64,000 nucleotides of DNA from positions 1,674,001 to 1,738,000 of the forward strand of contig CAXUDB010000001.1 in the NCBI GenBank assembly GCA_964249755.1. The letters run 5' to 3'. This document shows positions 49,699 through 58,939 of this stretch, piece after piece. Within the stretch, counting starts at the first letter, position 1. Each line of letters starts with the position of its first letter. The stretch is from Ilyomonas sp964249755. Its GTDB lineage: Bacteria; Bacteroidota; Bacteroidia; Chitinophagales; Chitinophagaceae. A program made the translations under genes and the position numbers. Below the pieces are notes generated by a model that had not been told where the DNA came from, did no database searches, and was given only the letters and a program-made list of their open reading frames with translations.

Positions 49699-50589
49699 AT
49701 GAGCCAACATGCATACGTATTTCCAGGTCAGGGCAGCCAGTTTTCAGGGATGGGCAAACTGCTTTACGACAGCAGCGAGAAAGCAAAAGAACTATTTGAA
49801 CAGGCGAACGAGATTTTAGGTTTCCGCCTTTCCGATATTATGTTTACGGGCAGCGATGAAGATTTAAAACAAACCAATGTTACGCAGCCCGCCGTGTTCG
49901 TGCATTCGGTGATTGCTTATGCCATGCTGCCGGATACAAAACCTGATATGGTAGCCGGTCATTCTTTGGGTGAATTTTCGGCTTTGGTAGCCAACCAGAC
50001 ACTATCTTTTGAAGATGGCTTACGACTTGTGAGCATCCGCGCGAAAGCCATGCAGAAAGCCTGCGAACTTCGACCTTCTACCATGGCAGCCGTGCTGGCT
50101 ATGGAAGATGGAAAAGTGGAAGCGATTTGTAATGGTATTGAAAGTGAAACCGGTGAAATTGTAGTAGCGGCGAATTACAACTGCCCCGGTCAGTTAGTCA
50201 TCAGTGGTTCTATCAAAGGTGTGAATGAAGCCTGCGAAAAACTGAAGGCGGCTGGTGCCAAGCGTGCGCTGATATTACCCGTAGGCGGCGCTTTCCATAG
50301 CCCGTTTATGGAGCCTGCTAAAGAAGAACTGGCGGCTGCCATTGAAGCGGCTGCTTTTGCAACACCGGTTTGTCCGGTCTATCAAAATGTAACGGCTGCG
50401 CCTTCCGTTAGTGCAGATGAAATCAAAGGAAATCTGATTAATCAATTGACCGGCGCGGTGCGTTGGACGCAGAGTGTGCAGGCGATGATTCGTGATGGTG
50501 TAACCGTATTTACAGAAGTCGGTCCGGGTAAAGTATTGCAGGGATTGATTGCCAAAATTGATAAAGCGGTTACCGTTAACCAGGGATAA
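49699..50589 (+). CDS. fabD: Malonyl-CoA:ACP transacylase FabD
   Basis: Transfers malonate from CoA to acyl carrier protein for fatty acid synthesis. The N-terminal AYVFPGQGSQFSGMGKLLYD and nucleophile GHSLGEFSALVAN (Ser about residue 93) are the family signatures; the catalytic His lies in GGAFHSPFMEPA (about residue 198) and Gln in NYNCPGQLVISG. The length of 296 is normal. It is followed by mqnB after 11 nt, so the two genes are co-transcribed although functionally unrelated. Confidence 0.96.
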   Translation: MSQHAYVFPGQGSQFSGMGKLLYDSSEKAKELFEQANEILGFRLSDIMFTGSDEDLKQTNVTQPAVFVHSVIAYAMLPDTKPDMVAGHSLGEFSALVANQTLSFEDGLRLVSIRAKAMQKACELRPSTMAAVLAMEDGKVEAICNGIESETGEIVVAANYNCPGQLVISGSIKGVNEACEKLKAAGAKRALILPVGGAFHSPFMEPAKEELAAAIEAAAFATPVCPVYQNVTAAPSVSADEIKGNLINQLTGAVRWTQSVQAMIRDGVTVFTEVGPGKVLQGLIAKIDKAVTVNQG

Positions 50590-50600
50590 GAATCGGTAAT

Positions 50601-51233
50601 ATGAAGATAGCAATTGCAGCGGCTACACCGTTTGAAATAGTGGGAGAGAAGCTTCTTTCTGAAAAGCAAAACATTCAATTTTTATATACTGGCGTTGGTA
50701 TCTTGTTATCGGCGGTAAGCCTTACGCAGTGTGTGTTTCAGCAGCAACCCGATTTGATTATTCAAGCGGGAGTGGGCGGTTGTTTTGATCGTTCCATTCG
50801 CTTGGGTGAAGTGGTGGCGGTAAACAAAGAATATATGGGTGATACAGGTGTTTGGGAAAGTGGGAAATGGAAAGATGTATTCGATATGAATTTGCAGCAA
50901 CGCGATGCTGCACCGTTTGAGAATGCGGCATTGATGAATGAAAGTATTGACCGATGGAATGTTCTGTCTTTACCTAAAGTAACCAGTGTTACGGTTAATG
51001 AAATCAGCACTTCGGAAGAAGGGATAGAAAGGATGAAAATAAAATACAATGCTGAAGTAGAAAGCATGGAAGGTGCTTCGCTGCATTATGTTTGTCGCTT
51101 GTTCGGGGTTCCGTTTATACAAGTCAGAGGGATTTCGAATTACGTGGGTGAAAGGGATAAAAAACAATGGAAGATGAAGGAAGCAATTGAGAATCTGAAT
51201 GAGGCGGTGGGGAAGATGATAGCGATGTTTTAA
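50601..51233 (+). CDS. mqnB: Futalosine hydrolase MqnB
   Basis: Cleaves futalosine (or aminodeoxyfutalosine) to dehypoxanthine futalosine and a purine base in the alternative menaquinone pathway. A nucleoside-phosphorylase fold: IQAGVGGCFDRSIRLGEVV carries the base-binding loop, VTVNEISTSEEG follows, and VESMEGASLHYVCRLFGVPF (about residues 153-172) has the catalytic/ribose Glu pair. RGISNYVGERDKKQW is the conserved purine-binding end. 210 residues. mqnD lies 391 bp downstream. Confidence 0.92.
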   Translation: MKIAIAAATPFEIVGEKLLSEKQNIQFLYTGVGILLSAVSLTQCVFQQQPDLIIQAGVGGCFDRSIRLGEVVAVNKEYMGDTGVWESGKWKDVFDMNLQQRDAAPFENAALMNESIDRWNVLSLPKVTSVTVNEISTSEEGIERMKIKYNAEVESMEGASLHYVCRLFGVPFIQVRGISNYVGERDKKQWKMKEAIENLNEAVGKMIAMF

Positions 51234-51624
51234 TGTGATGTTACAGGTGGAATGTTACCATCATTAGCGTTGCGAAGCATTGTATGTTATGCAGTTAATG
51301 CTGCCAATGAGCAGTATGTATGTTAGCCTTATTCATCCACTACTCACAAGCATGCTTCTCCATTGTCCACAGATAGCTTCGTCCCTCGCAATGAGGGGTG
51401 CGGCAACTTGATCACATACAATTCTTTCTCTGTGTTACTTAATGTTTTCTGTGTCTTCGTGTTTTAAATACTCGCTTTGATAAAAGCTAAAATAATTTCC
51501 GAACGTTGAACGGAGATTCGTTTGTCTTTACTAAAAAAAGAGAAGAACAAATCTTCAATTGCAACAGGCGATCTATGGGAGTTGTAGACGCTGGTTGCCA
51601 AAAGAAAAAATAAAAAAGAAAGCA
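51234..51624. other. Intergenic region, 391 bp, with fragments of dispersed repeats
   Basis: No gene seen. AGCTTCGTCCCTCGCAATGA (about 51387-51406) resembles a common Bacteroidota palindromic repeat half. TCTGTGTCTTCGTGTTTTA (about 51449-51467) resembles the repeat found at 35851-35932. The last 65 bases belong to an upstream open frame of mqnD that I do not use. Confidence 0.45.
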
Positions 51625-52458
51625 ATGGAATTGAGTTTGGGTTTTAGCCCTTGTCCGAATGATACATTCATTTTTGATGCACTGGTGAATAAAAAAATTG
51701 ATACCGGAGGTATTGATTTTACGGTGCAGTTGGAAGATGTGCAGACGCTGAACAATATGGCGCGAGGCAGTCAACTGGATGTGTCGAAGATTAGCTATGG
51801 CGTGCTGCCGCTGGTGTTGAACGAATACATGGTGCTGAACAGCGGCGGTGCATTGGGCAAGGGAGTCGGGCCGTTGCTAATCGCGAAAAAAGAGATACCG
51901 GATATACAGGAGAAAGATTTTCGCGTTGCGATTCCGGGCAATCATACTACGGCGCACATGCTGTTTTCGCTGGCGTTTCCACATATTTACCGCAAGAATT
52001 TTTTGGTGTTTAATCAAATAGAAAATGCGGTGCTGGACGGAATAGTTGATGCGGGTGTTATTATACATGAAAACCGGTTTACCTACATGCAGCGCGGGTT
52101 AGTGAAGCTGTTGGACTTGGGTGAGTATTGGGAAGAAAACACTGGTGTTGCCATCCCGCTCGGCGGCATTGTAATGCGGCGTTCTTTCGACAGAGAGTTA
52201 ATTCAGCAGGTAAATGTTTTGATAAGGCAAAGTGTTGACTACGCGTTTACTCATCATCATGAACAACTGGCTCCATATGTGAAAGAACACTCGCAGGAAA
52301 TGAGTGAAGAAGTAATGCGACAGCACATCGATTTATACGTGAACGAATATACGATTGCACTGGGCAGCAAAGGCAAGGCTGCTGTTGCAAAGCTGCTGGA
52401 AGTATATGATGCCATCAACCCGGTTGAGGCTTCGTACATGGAGCTGTTTGCAGATTGA
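51625..52458 (+). CDS. mqnD: 1,4-dihydroxy-6-naphthoate synthase MqnD
   Basis: Last early step of the futalosine menaquinone pathway, cleaving cyclic dehypoxanthine futalosine to 1,4-dihydroxy-6-naphthoate. The protein starts LSLGFSPCPNDTFIFDALV, the canonical opening with the Ser/Cys/Asn pocket. LDVSKISYGVLP, VAIPGNHTTAHMLFSLAFP and DAGVIIHENRFTY (catalytic His in IHENRF) are the diagnostic blocks. Start chosen at MELSLGF; the frame runs 22 codons further without a sensible N-terminus. 277 residues. Confidence 0.94.
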   Translation: MELSLGFSPCPNDTFIFDALVNKKIDTGGIDFTVQLEDVQTLNNMARGSQLDVSKISYGVLPLVLNEYMVLNSGGALGKGVGPLLIAKKEIPDIQEKDFRVAIPGNHTTAHMLFSLAFPHIYRKNFLVFNQIENAVLDGIVDAGVIIHENRFTYMQRGLVKLLDLGEYWEENTGVAIPLGGIVMRRSFDRELIQQVNVLIRQSVDYAFTHHHEQLAPYVKEHSQEMSEEVMRQHIDLYVNEYTIALGSKGKAAVAKLLEVYDAINPVEASYMELFAD

Positions 52459-52550
52459 ATAAGGTAATTGTTCTTTAGGATTACACATTCAAAGCAACTC
52501 ACTTCTTTGTCGCCGTACAGTAAGCTTTTATAGTCCGCTTACGGGCAAAT

Positions 52551-53408
52551 TCATGTTCTACTGTTTAACAATGGTGTAAAGAATTGCTGGTAAACTTTTC
52601 TTGATGTTGAATGATTATAAGTTTTATTACCGCATTGTTTTACCCATTGAATATGCCAGCCGGTATTGGTTAGGAAGATTTCGTCTGCTGTCAATAGTTC
52701 GTCTATGGTTATACTTCCTTCCTCGCAGCTTATGTTTTCTTTTGCAAAAGAGGTTAACAGGTATCGCCTGGTAACGCCGGCTATGCAACCCTCTGATAAC
52801 GCCGGTGTTTTTAACTTGTTTTCATTTATTATAAAGAGATTTGATGTTGCAGCTTCTGCAACTTTGTCAAAGCAATTTAAAATCAAAGCATCATCGTAAC
52901 CTTTCTGTTTACTCCACAAGGCAGCCATGGCATACGGCAGGTAATTGTTGCTTTTAAGGTGAGAAAACGCATCCGATGTTTTGCGTGCTTCTTTGTAAAT
53001 TCCTATTGATAAGCCTTGTTCATTGTAGAGAGGAAACGATGGCAATGAAGAACTTTGAATAATGTAATTAGGGTTATTATTATTGTCCTCATACAGACTG
53101 CCATCACCGCGAAAAATATTAATTCTGATGCGCGACAGCGATTGATGATTGTTTTTTATAGCCAGTTGTTGTATTTGTTGTAGCAAGTATTCTTTTGTAA
53201 AAGAATCCGGTTTATTAAACTGCATTATTTGTAAAGAAGAAAACAGCCGCTCAAAATGCAGACTTTCAAAAATGATTTTACCATTAATCATTTTCATGGT
53301 TTCAAAGAATCCGTCTCCGTAACGAAAGGAGCGGTTATTAGCAGAAATGAGAGGTTCATCCTGTGTACAAAAATTGCCGTTACAAATAAGATAATCAGTT
53401 TGCTTCAT
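52551..53408 (-). CDS. Class IV aminotransferase (PabC- or IlvE-like)
   Basis: PLP enzyme of 285 residues. Opening ICNGNFCTQDEPLISANNRS and RYGDGFFETMKMINGKI is typical. The Schiff-base Lys lies in SHLKSNNYLPYAMA (about residue 154), and EAATSNLFIINENKLKTPAL and GCIAGVTRRYLL are the PLP phosphate and cofactor loops. The family includes branched-chain aminotransferase and 4-amino-4-deoxychorismate lyase; the rather divergent body fits the PabC-like group, but I cannot decide. It runs opposite to the surrounding genes and is divergent from the Nif3-like gene. Confidence 0.85.
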   Translation of the reverse strand: MKQTDYLICNGNFCTQDEPLISANNRSFRYGDGFFETMKMINGKIIFESLHFERLFSSLQIMQFNKPDSFTKEYLLQQIQQLAIKNNHQSLSRIRINIFRGDGSLYEDNNNNPNYIIQSSSLPSFPLYNEQGLSIGIYKEARKTSDAFSHLKSNNYLPYAMAALWSKQKGYDDALILNCFDKVAEAATSNLFIINENKLKTPALSEGCIAGVTRRYLLTSFAKENISCEEGSITIDELLTADEIFLTNTGWHIQWVKQCGNKTYNHSTSRKVYQQFFTPLLNSRT

Positions 53409-53458
53409 TCGTAATGTTGAAAATAATATTTTTCTGATTACTCCTATCTTTAATTTCT

Positions 53459-54556
53459 ATGACGATTAGTGATATTATTCAAACACTCGAAGCTTATGCA
53501 TCTCCTTCTTACCAGGAAAATTACGATAACGCCGGCTTGCTTACCGGCGATGCAGGCTGGCATTGCACCGGCGTCCTTTGTTCACTGGATGTTACAGAGG
53601 AAGTGGTGAAAGAAGCGTTGCAAAACGGGTGCAATCTCATCGTAGCACATCATCCTATAATCTTCGGAGGACTGAAAAAAATTACAGGTAAGAATTATGT
53701 AGAAAGAACCGTAATTGCGACTATCAAAAATGATGTTGCCATTTATGCTATTCACACCAATCTTGATAATGTTTTTAATGGTGTAAGCCGCCGGATGGCA
53801 GATGTTTTAGGGTTGATAAATACCAAAGTGTTAGAACCTAAAACTGGGTTGCTGAAAAAGCTTTACACGTATGTTCCGGTTGATGACGCTGAAAGCGTTC
53901 GCGCGGCTCTGTTCGCCGCAGGTGCAGGCAACATTGGTAACTATAGCGAGTGCAGCTTCAATGCGGAAGGCATCGGAACTTATAAAGGGGATGAGAACAC
54001 ATATCCTTATATCGGTGAAAGGGGAAAACGCGCTGAGACCCATGAGCTGAAGCTGGAAATCATTTTCGAAGCGCATCACCAGCCTGGAATAATAGCGGCT
54101 TTATTACAAGCTCATCCGTATGAAGAGGTAGCTTATGATATTGTGTCGTTAGATAACCGGTATCAAAATGTGGGCAGTGGGATAGTCGGTGAATTGGGAG
54201 AGGAAATGAGCGAGGAAGATTTTTTGCGAATGTTGTCGGCTGCTTTTCATTTACCCCTTATTAAACACACAAAACTGTTGCAGCGAAACGTTAAAAAAGT
54301 TGCGCTCTGCGGTGGCTCCGGTTTCTTCCTGCTGAAGAAAGCAATGGCTGAAAAAGCGGATGTTTATATTACTTCTGATATAAAATACCATGAATTTTTC
54401 GATGCAGACAATAAAATTTTGTTGGCAGACATCGGGCATTGGGAGAGCGAGCAGTTTACTATTGACTTGTTACATGATATTTTAAGCGCTAAATTTCATA
54501 GCTTTGCCATCCTCAAAATACAGGTGAGGACCAATCCCGTTTACTACTTTTTGTAA
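53459..54556 (+). CDS. Nif3-like dinuclear metal centre hexameric protein
   Basis: Widely conserved protein of unsettled function. The N-terminal half (about 1-115) carries NCLIVAHHPIIFGGLKKITG with the metal-binding His pair and IAIYAIHTNLDNVFNGVSRRM. A middle insert domain (about 125-235) contains KLYTYVPVDDAESVRAAL, typical of the longer Nif3 type. The C-terminal half has VALCGGSGFFLLKKAM, DVYITSDIKYHEFFDA and DIGHWESEQFTI, with the last metal ligands. 365 residues. It is followed after 33 nt by a zinc-ribbon protein, a pairing seen in many Bacteroidota. Confidence 0.93.
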   Translation: MTISDIIQTLEAYASPSYQENYDNAGLLTGDAGWHCTGVLCSLDVTEEVVKEALQNGCNLIVAHHPIIFGGLKKITGKNYVERTVIATIKNDVAIYAIHTNLDNVFNGVSRRMADVLGLINTKVLEPKTGLLKKLYTYVPVDDAESVRAALFAAGAGNIGNYSECSFNAEGIGTYKGDENTYPYIGERGKRAETHELKLEIIFEAHHQPGIIAALLQAHPYEEVAYDIVSLDNRYQNVGSGIVGELGEEMSEEDFLRMLSAAFHLPLIKHTKLLQRNVKKVALCGGSGFFLLKKAMAEKADVYITSDIKYHEFFDADNKILLADIGHWESEQFTIDLLHDILSAKFHSFAILKIQVRTNPVYYFL

Positions 54557-54589
54557 ACAAAGATTATATCTTAAATATTAAATTGAAAT

Positions 54590-55345
54590 ATGCCCGCAGT
54601 TAAGGATTATTCTGTCGAAGAAAAATTGTCTTCGCTGATTAGATTACAGAAAATAGATTCCAAACTCGATCAGATCCAGATTTTGAAAGGCGAGCTTCCG
54701 ATGGAAGTGAGCGACCTGGAAGATGAGATACAAGGTCTTACCAGCCGTAAAAATCGCATTGAAGAAGAAATCAATGGCATCAATGATTTTGTAGAGCAAA
54801 AACGCAATGCAATAAAAGAAGCCGGCGAACTGGTAAAGAAATACGAAAAGCAAAGCGAGGCGGTAAAGAACAACCGTGAGTTTGAAGCCATCAATAAAGA
54901 AATTGAAATGCAGCAGCTCGAAGGCAAGCTGGCAGAAAAACACATCCGCGACGCGAATGAAGAACTGGCTGAGAAAGCCCGTAACCTAGAGAATGCAAAC
55001 AAGCAGATTGAAAACAAAGATGTTTTACTGAACAACAAAAAAAGTGATCTGCAGAAGATTATCACTGAAACAGAAAAAGAAGAAACACACTATAACGACT
55101 TAGCTGAAGAAGCCCGCAAAGGCATGGATGAAAGACTGCTGTATTCCTACGACCGCATTCGCAAAAGCTATCGCAATGGACTGGCGGTGGTGCCGGTGGA
55201 CCGCGATGCCTGCGGTGGTTGCTACAACGCGATTCCTCCGCAAAAACAAAGTGAGATCAAGCAGCGCAAAAAAGTAATGGTCTGCGAAAATTGTGGTCGT
55301 ATCCTCGTGGACGATGATCTAAGCAACGCCGTTGAAATTGCTTAA
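54590..55345 (+). CDS. Coiled-coil protein with C-terminal C4 zinc ribbon
   Basis: A 251-residue protein with a long alpha-helical coiled coil (about 10-180, heptad-rich with many Glu/Lys) and a C-terminal C4 zinc ribbon: CGGCYNAIPPQKQSEIK and MVCENCGRILVDDD supply four Cys. Related proteins occur next to Nif3 in many genomes; the family includes tRNA- or ribosome-associated members, but no certain function. It lies 33 nt after the Nif3-like gene and ends with a strong terminator. Confidence 0.9.
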   Translation: MPAVKDYSVEEKLSSLIRLQKIDSKLDQIQILKGELPMEVSDLEDEIQGLTSRKNRIEEEINGINDFVEQKRNAIKEAGELVKKYEKQSEAVKNNREFEAINKEIEMQQLEGKLAEKHIRDANEELAEKARNLENANKQIENKDVLLNNKKSDLQKIITETEKEETHYNDLAEEARKGMDERLLYSYDRIRKSYRNGLAVVPVDRDACGGCYNAIPPQKQSEIKQRKKVMVCENCGRILVDDDLSNAVEIA

Positions 55346-55360
55346 AAAGAAAAAAATATA

Positions 55361-55396
55361 AACAACAAAGGGTGCGTTATTGCACCCTTTGTTGTT
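55361..55396 (+). terminator. Hairpin terminator after the zinc-ribbon gene
   Basis: AACAACAAAGGGTGC (55361-55375) and its perfect complement (55382-55396) form a 15-bp stem with a 6-nt loop. It overlaps the spacer just before the next gene, whose start codon lies 17 nt downstream. Confidence 0.85.
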
Positions 55397-55412
55397 AGTA
55401 AGAAGGAAGCCA

Positions 55413-56897
55413 ATGAGAAGTGTTTTTTGTTTACTGTTGTTGCTGTTGTGCTTCTGCGCTTTTGCAGAAACGACCTACGATTTCAACCCGGTGTGCAGAG
55501 AAGCCTATCAAAACATTACCAGCCTGAAAATAGCTGCCGGTCAGCGTTTGGTGAATACCGCACGACAGCAAAACCCAAACAATCTGATACCGGACTTACT
55601 TCAGGGCTACATAGATTTTTTCGTTCTTTTCTTTAATGAAGACCCTGCGGAATACAAGATAAAGAAAGAAAATATTGAAGACCGGATAGACCGCTTAAAA
55701 GATGGAAATTCATCATCGCCCTATTACAATTATTGTCTCTCGGTTGCCTACCTGCAGAAAGCGATGATTGCTATTAAATTTAACGAGCGCTTCGCCGCTT
55801 TCCTGGCATTTAAAAAAGCTTTTGCTACGATTAAAGACAATAAGAAAGCTTATCCGAATTTTCTTCCGAACAATATGATTTATGCTCCAATGCAAGTAGT
55901 GGCAGGCGTAATACCGGACGGCTACAAAGGCATCGCCGGTGTGCTTGGTATCAAAGGTTCGGTGAACAATGGAATGCAGCTGATGCGCAGTTTTGTAAGC
56001 AGTCCTCAACCCGATGCGCAGTTCTTTTTTAATGAAGCCGCTTTTTATTATTGCTATCTTTTGTTCTACGTCCAGAACCAACCCGCCGAAGCTTTTGCTT
56101 TCATCAAACAAAGAAATCTTGATGTGGTAAACAATCATTTGTTTGCTTATATGACGGCAAATCTTGCACTTAACAACAAGCAGGCAGAATATGCCAGAAA
56201 AATCATTCTCGGGCGTAACCCTTCTTCCGAATATCTTTCTATTCCCATGTGGAATTATGAGATGGCTTTTATTCAGCTCGACCACTTGGAACTGGCAGAA
56301 GCTGCCGCTGGTTTTGAAACCTTCTTGCGCACTTTCAAAGGTGGCTTTTATGTAAAAGATGCGTATCAGAAGCTAAGCTGGTGCTATTATTTGCAAGGCA
56401 ATAAAATGGCGGCGGACGGAGCAAGACAATTATTGCTGAAGAAGGGAAACACCATTTCCGATGCCGATAAACAGGCGCAGCGCGAAGTGAAAAAGGGTCA
56501 TTATCCCAATCCCCTGTTATTAAAGGCTCGTTTACTGAATGACGGCGGCTATCATAAAGAAGCCATGTCTTTGTTGTTTGGCAAAACATCAGCAGATTTT
56601 GCAACACCCGAAGAGAAGCTGGAATTCAATTATCGCGCAGCTCGCATTTATGATGACCTGGGCAAGGATAGTCAAGCCATTGAAGCCTATAAAGTAACGA
56701 TTGTGCTGGGCCAAAACAGTACGGAATATTTTGCATCGCGGGCGGCATTACAGGCAGGCGCTATTTATGAAAAAAGGGGCGATAAACAGCAGGCGATTCA
56801 TTACTATCAAATGTGTCTCGACATGGACGACCACGATTATAAAGATTCTATTGATCAAAAGGCAAAAGCAGGCCTGGCAAGGTGTAAAGGCGAATAA
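55413..56897 (+). CDS. Secreted tetratricopeptide-repeat protein
   Basis: A 494-residue exported helical protein. Start at MRSVFCLLLLLLCF, which opens a signal peptide ending in AFAE; the open frame extends 11 codons further without a signal. TPR-like helices run through the body: AYLQKAMIAIKFNERFAAFL, AAFYYCYLLFYVQ and the C-terminal YDDLGKDSQAIEAYKVTI and IYEKRGDKQQAIHYYQMCL are clear TPR units. It probably acts as a periplasmic scaffold. Its messenger would start after the preceding terminator, so the promoter should lie within a few dozen bases or in the terminator region. Confidence 0.8.
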   Translation: MRSVFCLLLLLLCFCAFAETTYDFNPVCREAYQNITSLKIAAGQRLVNTARQQNPNNLIPDLLQGYIDFFVLFFNEDPAEYKIKKENIEDRIDRLKDGNSSSPYYNYCLSVAYLQKAMIAIKFNERFAAFLAFKKAFATIKDNKKAYPNFLPNNMIYAPMQVVAGVIPDGYKGIAGVLGIKGSVNNGMQLMRSFVSSPQPDAQFFFNEAAFYYCYLLFYVQNQPAEAFAFIKQRNLDVVNNHLFAYMTANLALNNKQAEYARKIILGRNPSSEYLSIPMWNYEMAFIQLDHLELAEAAAGFETFLRTFKGGFYVKDAYQKLSWCYYLQGNKMAADGARQLLLKKGNTISDADKQAQREVKKGHYPNPLLLKARLLNDGGYHKEAMSLLFGKTSADFATPEEKLEFNYRAARIYDDLGKDSQAIEAYKVTIVLGQNSTEYFASRAALQAGAIYEKRGDKQQAIHYYQMCLDMDDHDYKDSIDQKAKAGLARCKGE

Positions 56898-56990
56898 ACG
56901 AACTAAGTAAGCTTTGTGTAATATTCAATGTACTTATTCGCTATTCAATCCCTTATAGCTTACCTTTAGCACCGTTTTTTACACTATATC

Positions 56991-57902
56991 ATGAAAGCAA
57001 AAAGTATATTAGAACTCATTGGCAATACGCCGCATGTTCAGGTTACCAAATTATTTCCCGGCACAATAGAAGTGTGGACGAAGCTGGAACGCGCCAACCC
57101 CGGCGGCAGCATCAAAGACCGCATCGCTCTGGCGATGGTGGAAGATGCCGAGCGGAAAGGCTTGCTTTCCAAAGACAGCACTATCATTGAGCCGACGTCC
57201 GGCAACACAGGTATTGGTCTTGCCCTCGTAGCAGCCGTAAAAGGTTATAAGCTGATTCTTGTCATGCCCGAAAGCATGAGCGTGGAGAGAAGAAAACTGA
57301 TGAGTGCTTACGGTGCCACTTTCGAGTTAACACCACGCGAGAAAGGTATGAAAGGCGCTATCGAGAGGGCAAAAGAAATGGTTGCCTCCACGCCCGGCGC
57401 CTGGATGCCGCAGCAGTTTGATAATCCTGCTAACGTTGACGTTCATATTAAAACAACAGCCGAAGAAATACTGAAAGATTTTCCGGAAGGTTTTGATTAT
57501 CTCATCACCGGCGTGGGTACCGGTGGTCATATTACAGGTGTTGGCAAGGTATTGAAACAGCACTTTCCCAATCTCAAGATTTTTGCGGTAGAGCCGGAGT
57601 TGTCACCTGTTATCAGTGGCGGCGCACCGGGACCACATCCTATTCAAGGCATCGGCGCGGGCTTTATTCCTTCTAACTTAGATACTTCGGTGTTAGATGG
57701 CGTGATTCAGGTTAATAAAGACGAATCGTTTAATTACACCAAACGTTCAGCTATGGAAGAAGGTGTTTTTGGAGGCATCTCCAGCGGTGCAACGCTGGCA
57801 GCACTGGCAAAGAAGCTGCCCGACATTAAAGAAGGTAGCCGCGTGCTGTTGTTCAATTACGATACCGGCGAAAGATACCTTAGCATAGAAGGCTTGTATT
57901 AA
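56991..57902 (+). CDS. Cysteine synthase (O-acetylserine sulfhydrylase)
   Basis: PLP enzyme making L-cysteine from O-acetylserine and sulfide. Opening ILELIGNTPHVQVTKLFPG, the PLP-Lys segment NPGGSIKDRIALAM (Lys about residue 42), PTSGNTGIGLALVAA (about 68-82) for substrate binding, GVGTGGHITGVGKVL for phosphate binding and the closing GISSGATLAALAK. Length 303 is usual. It could be CysK or CysM type. It stands alone before trxB. Confidence 0.93.
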   Translation: MKAKSILELIGNTPHVQVTKLFPGTIEVWTKLERANPGGSIKDRIALAMVEDAERKGLLSKDSTIIEPTSGNTGIGLALVAAVKGYKLILVMPESMSVERRKLMSAYGATFELTPREKGMKGAIERAKEMVASTPGAWMPQQFDNPANVDVHIKTTAEEILKDFPEGFDYLITGVGTGGHITGVGKVLKQHFPNLKIFAVEPELSPVISGGAPGPHPIQGIGAGFIPSNLDTSVLDGVIQVNKDESFNYTKRSAMEEGVFGGISSGATLAALAKKLPDIKEGSRVLLFNYDTGERYLSIEGLY

Positions 57903-57985
57903 CAGGGTTCGGGGTACGAGGTATAAGTTATTTTTGAAATTGTTCTACCTTATATCCCAGACATTATACCTCATAGCATTTTATT

Positions 57986-58939
57986 ATGGAAAACGAAGCA
58001 ACAGAAAAAGTACATTGTTTAATTATAGGTTCAGGACCTGCGGGTTACACGGCAGCTATTTATGCAGCTCGTGCTAACATGCGGCCGGTATTATACCAGG
58101 GCATACAACCTGGTGGTCAATTAACCATTACTACGGAAGTAGAAAACTATCCCGGCTATCCCGAAGGCATACAAGGGCCCGAAATGATGATTCATTTTGA
58201 AGCGCAGGCAAAGCGCATGGGTGCCGACATCCGCTATGGATTGGCTACCAAAGTTGATTTTAGTAATGGAGTACATAAAGTAGAAATTGATGACCATAAA
58301 TGGATAGAAGCCGATGCAGTTATCATCTCTACCGGTGCCTCTGCAAAATGGTTGAATATTGAAAGCGAGCAGCGGCTGAATGGCTATGGCGTAAGCGCCT
58401 GCGCAGTGTGTGACGGCTTCTTCTTTCGCGGCAAGGAAGTGGCTATTGTTGGCGCCGGCGACACAGCCTGCGAAGAAGCGCTTTACTTGTCTAAACTCTG
58501 TTCAACCGTTCATATGATTGTGCGCAAAGGTGAGAACGGAATGCGCGCCAGTAAGGTGATGCAGGATCGCGTGAAAAGCACGGCGAACATTAAAATCTAC
58601 TGGAACAGCGAAACAGACGAAGTGTTGGGTGAGAAGAAAGTGGATGGTGTTCGCATCAAAAATATCCAGACCGGCGAGTTGCAGACCGTTCCTGTCAGCG
58701 CTTTCTTTGTTGCCATCGGTCATCATCCCAACAGCGATATTTTTAAGGGCATCATTAATACCGATGAAGCGGGTTATATTCAAACCATTGCAGGCAGTTC
58801 AAGAACCAACGTAGAGGGCGTATTTGCCGCTGGCGATGTGCAGGATAAGATTTATCGCCAGGCCATCACAGCAGCAGGAAGCGGCTGCATGGCAGCGTTG
58901 GATGCGGAGCGCTACCTGGGTGAGAAGGGACTGATCTAA
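57986..58939 (+). CDS. trxB: Thioredoxin reductase TrxB
   Basis: NADPH-dependent flavoprotein that reduces thioredoxin. FAD site LIIGSGPAGYTAAIYAARA at the N-terminus, redox-active CAVCDG (about residues 136-141), NADPH site VAIVGAGDTACEEALYLSK and the C-terminal GVFAAGDVQDKIYRQAITAAG. 317 residues. The gene ends with a stop, and a palindrome array follows about 80 bp downstream. Confidence 0.96.
   Translation: MENEATEKVHCLIIGSGPAGYTAAIYAARANMRPVLYQGIQPGGQLTITTEVENYPGYPEGIQGPEMMIHFEAQAKRMGADIRYGLATKVDFSNGVHKVEIDDHKWIEADAVIISTGASAKWLNIESEQRLNGYGVSACAVCDGFFFRGKEVAIVGAGDTACEEALYLSKLCSTVHMIVRKGENGMRASKVMQDRVKSTANIKIYWNSETDEVLGEKKVDGVRIKNIQTGELQTVPVSAFFVAIGHHPNSDIFKGIINTDEAGYIQTIAGSSRTNVEGVFAAGDVQDKIYRQAITAAGSGCMAALDAERYLGEKGLI

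Noticed and set aside
54670..55065. 131-residue Ser/Phe-rich open frame opposite the zinc-ribbon gene
   Set aside because: It is the antisense shadow of a Glu/Lys-rich coiled coil.
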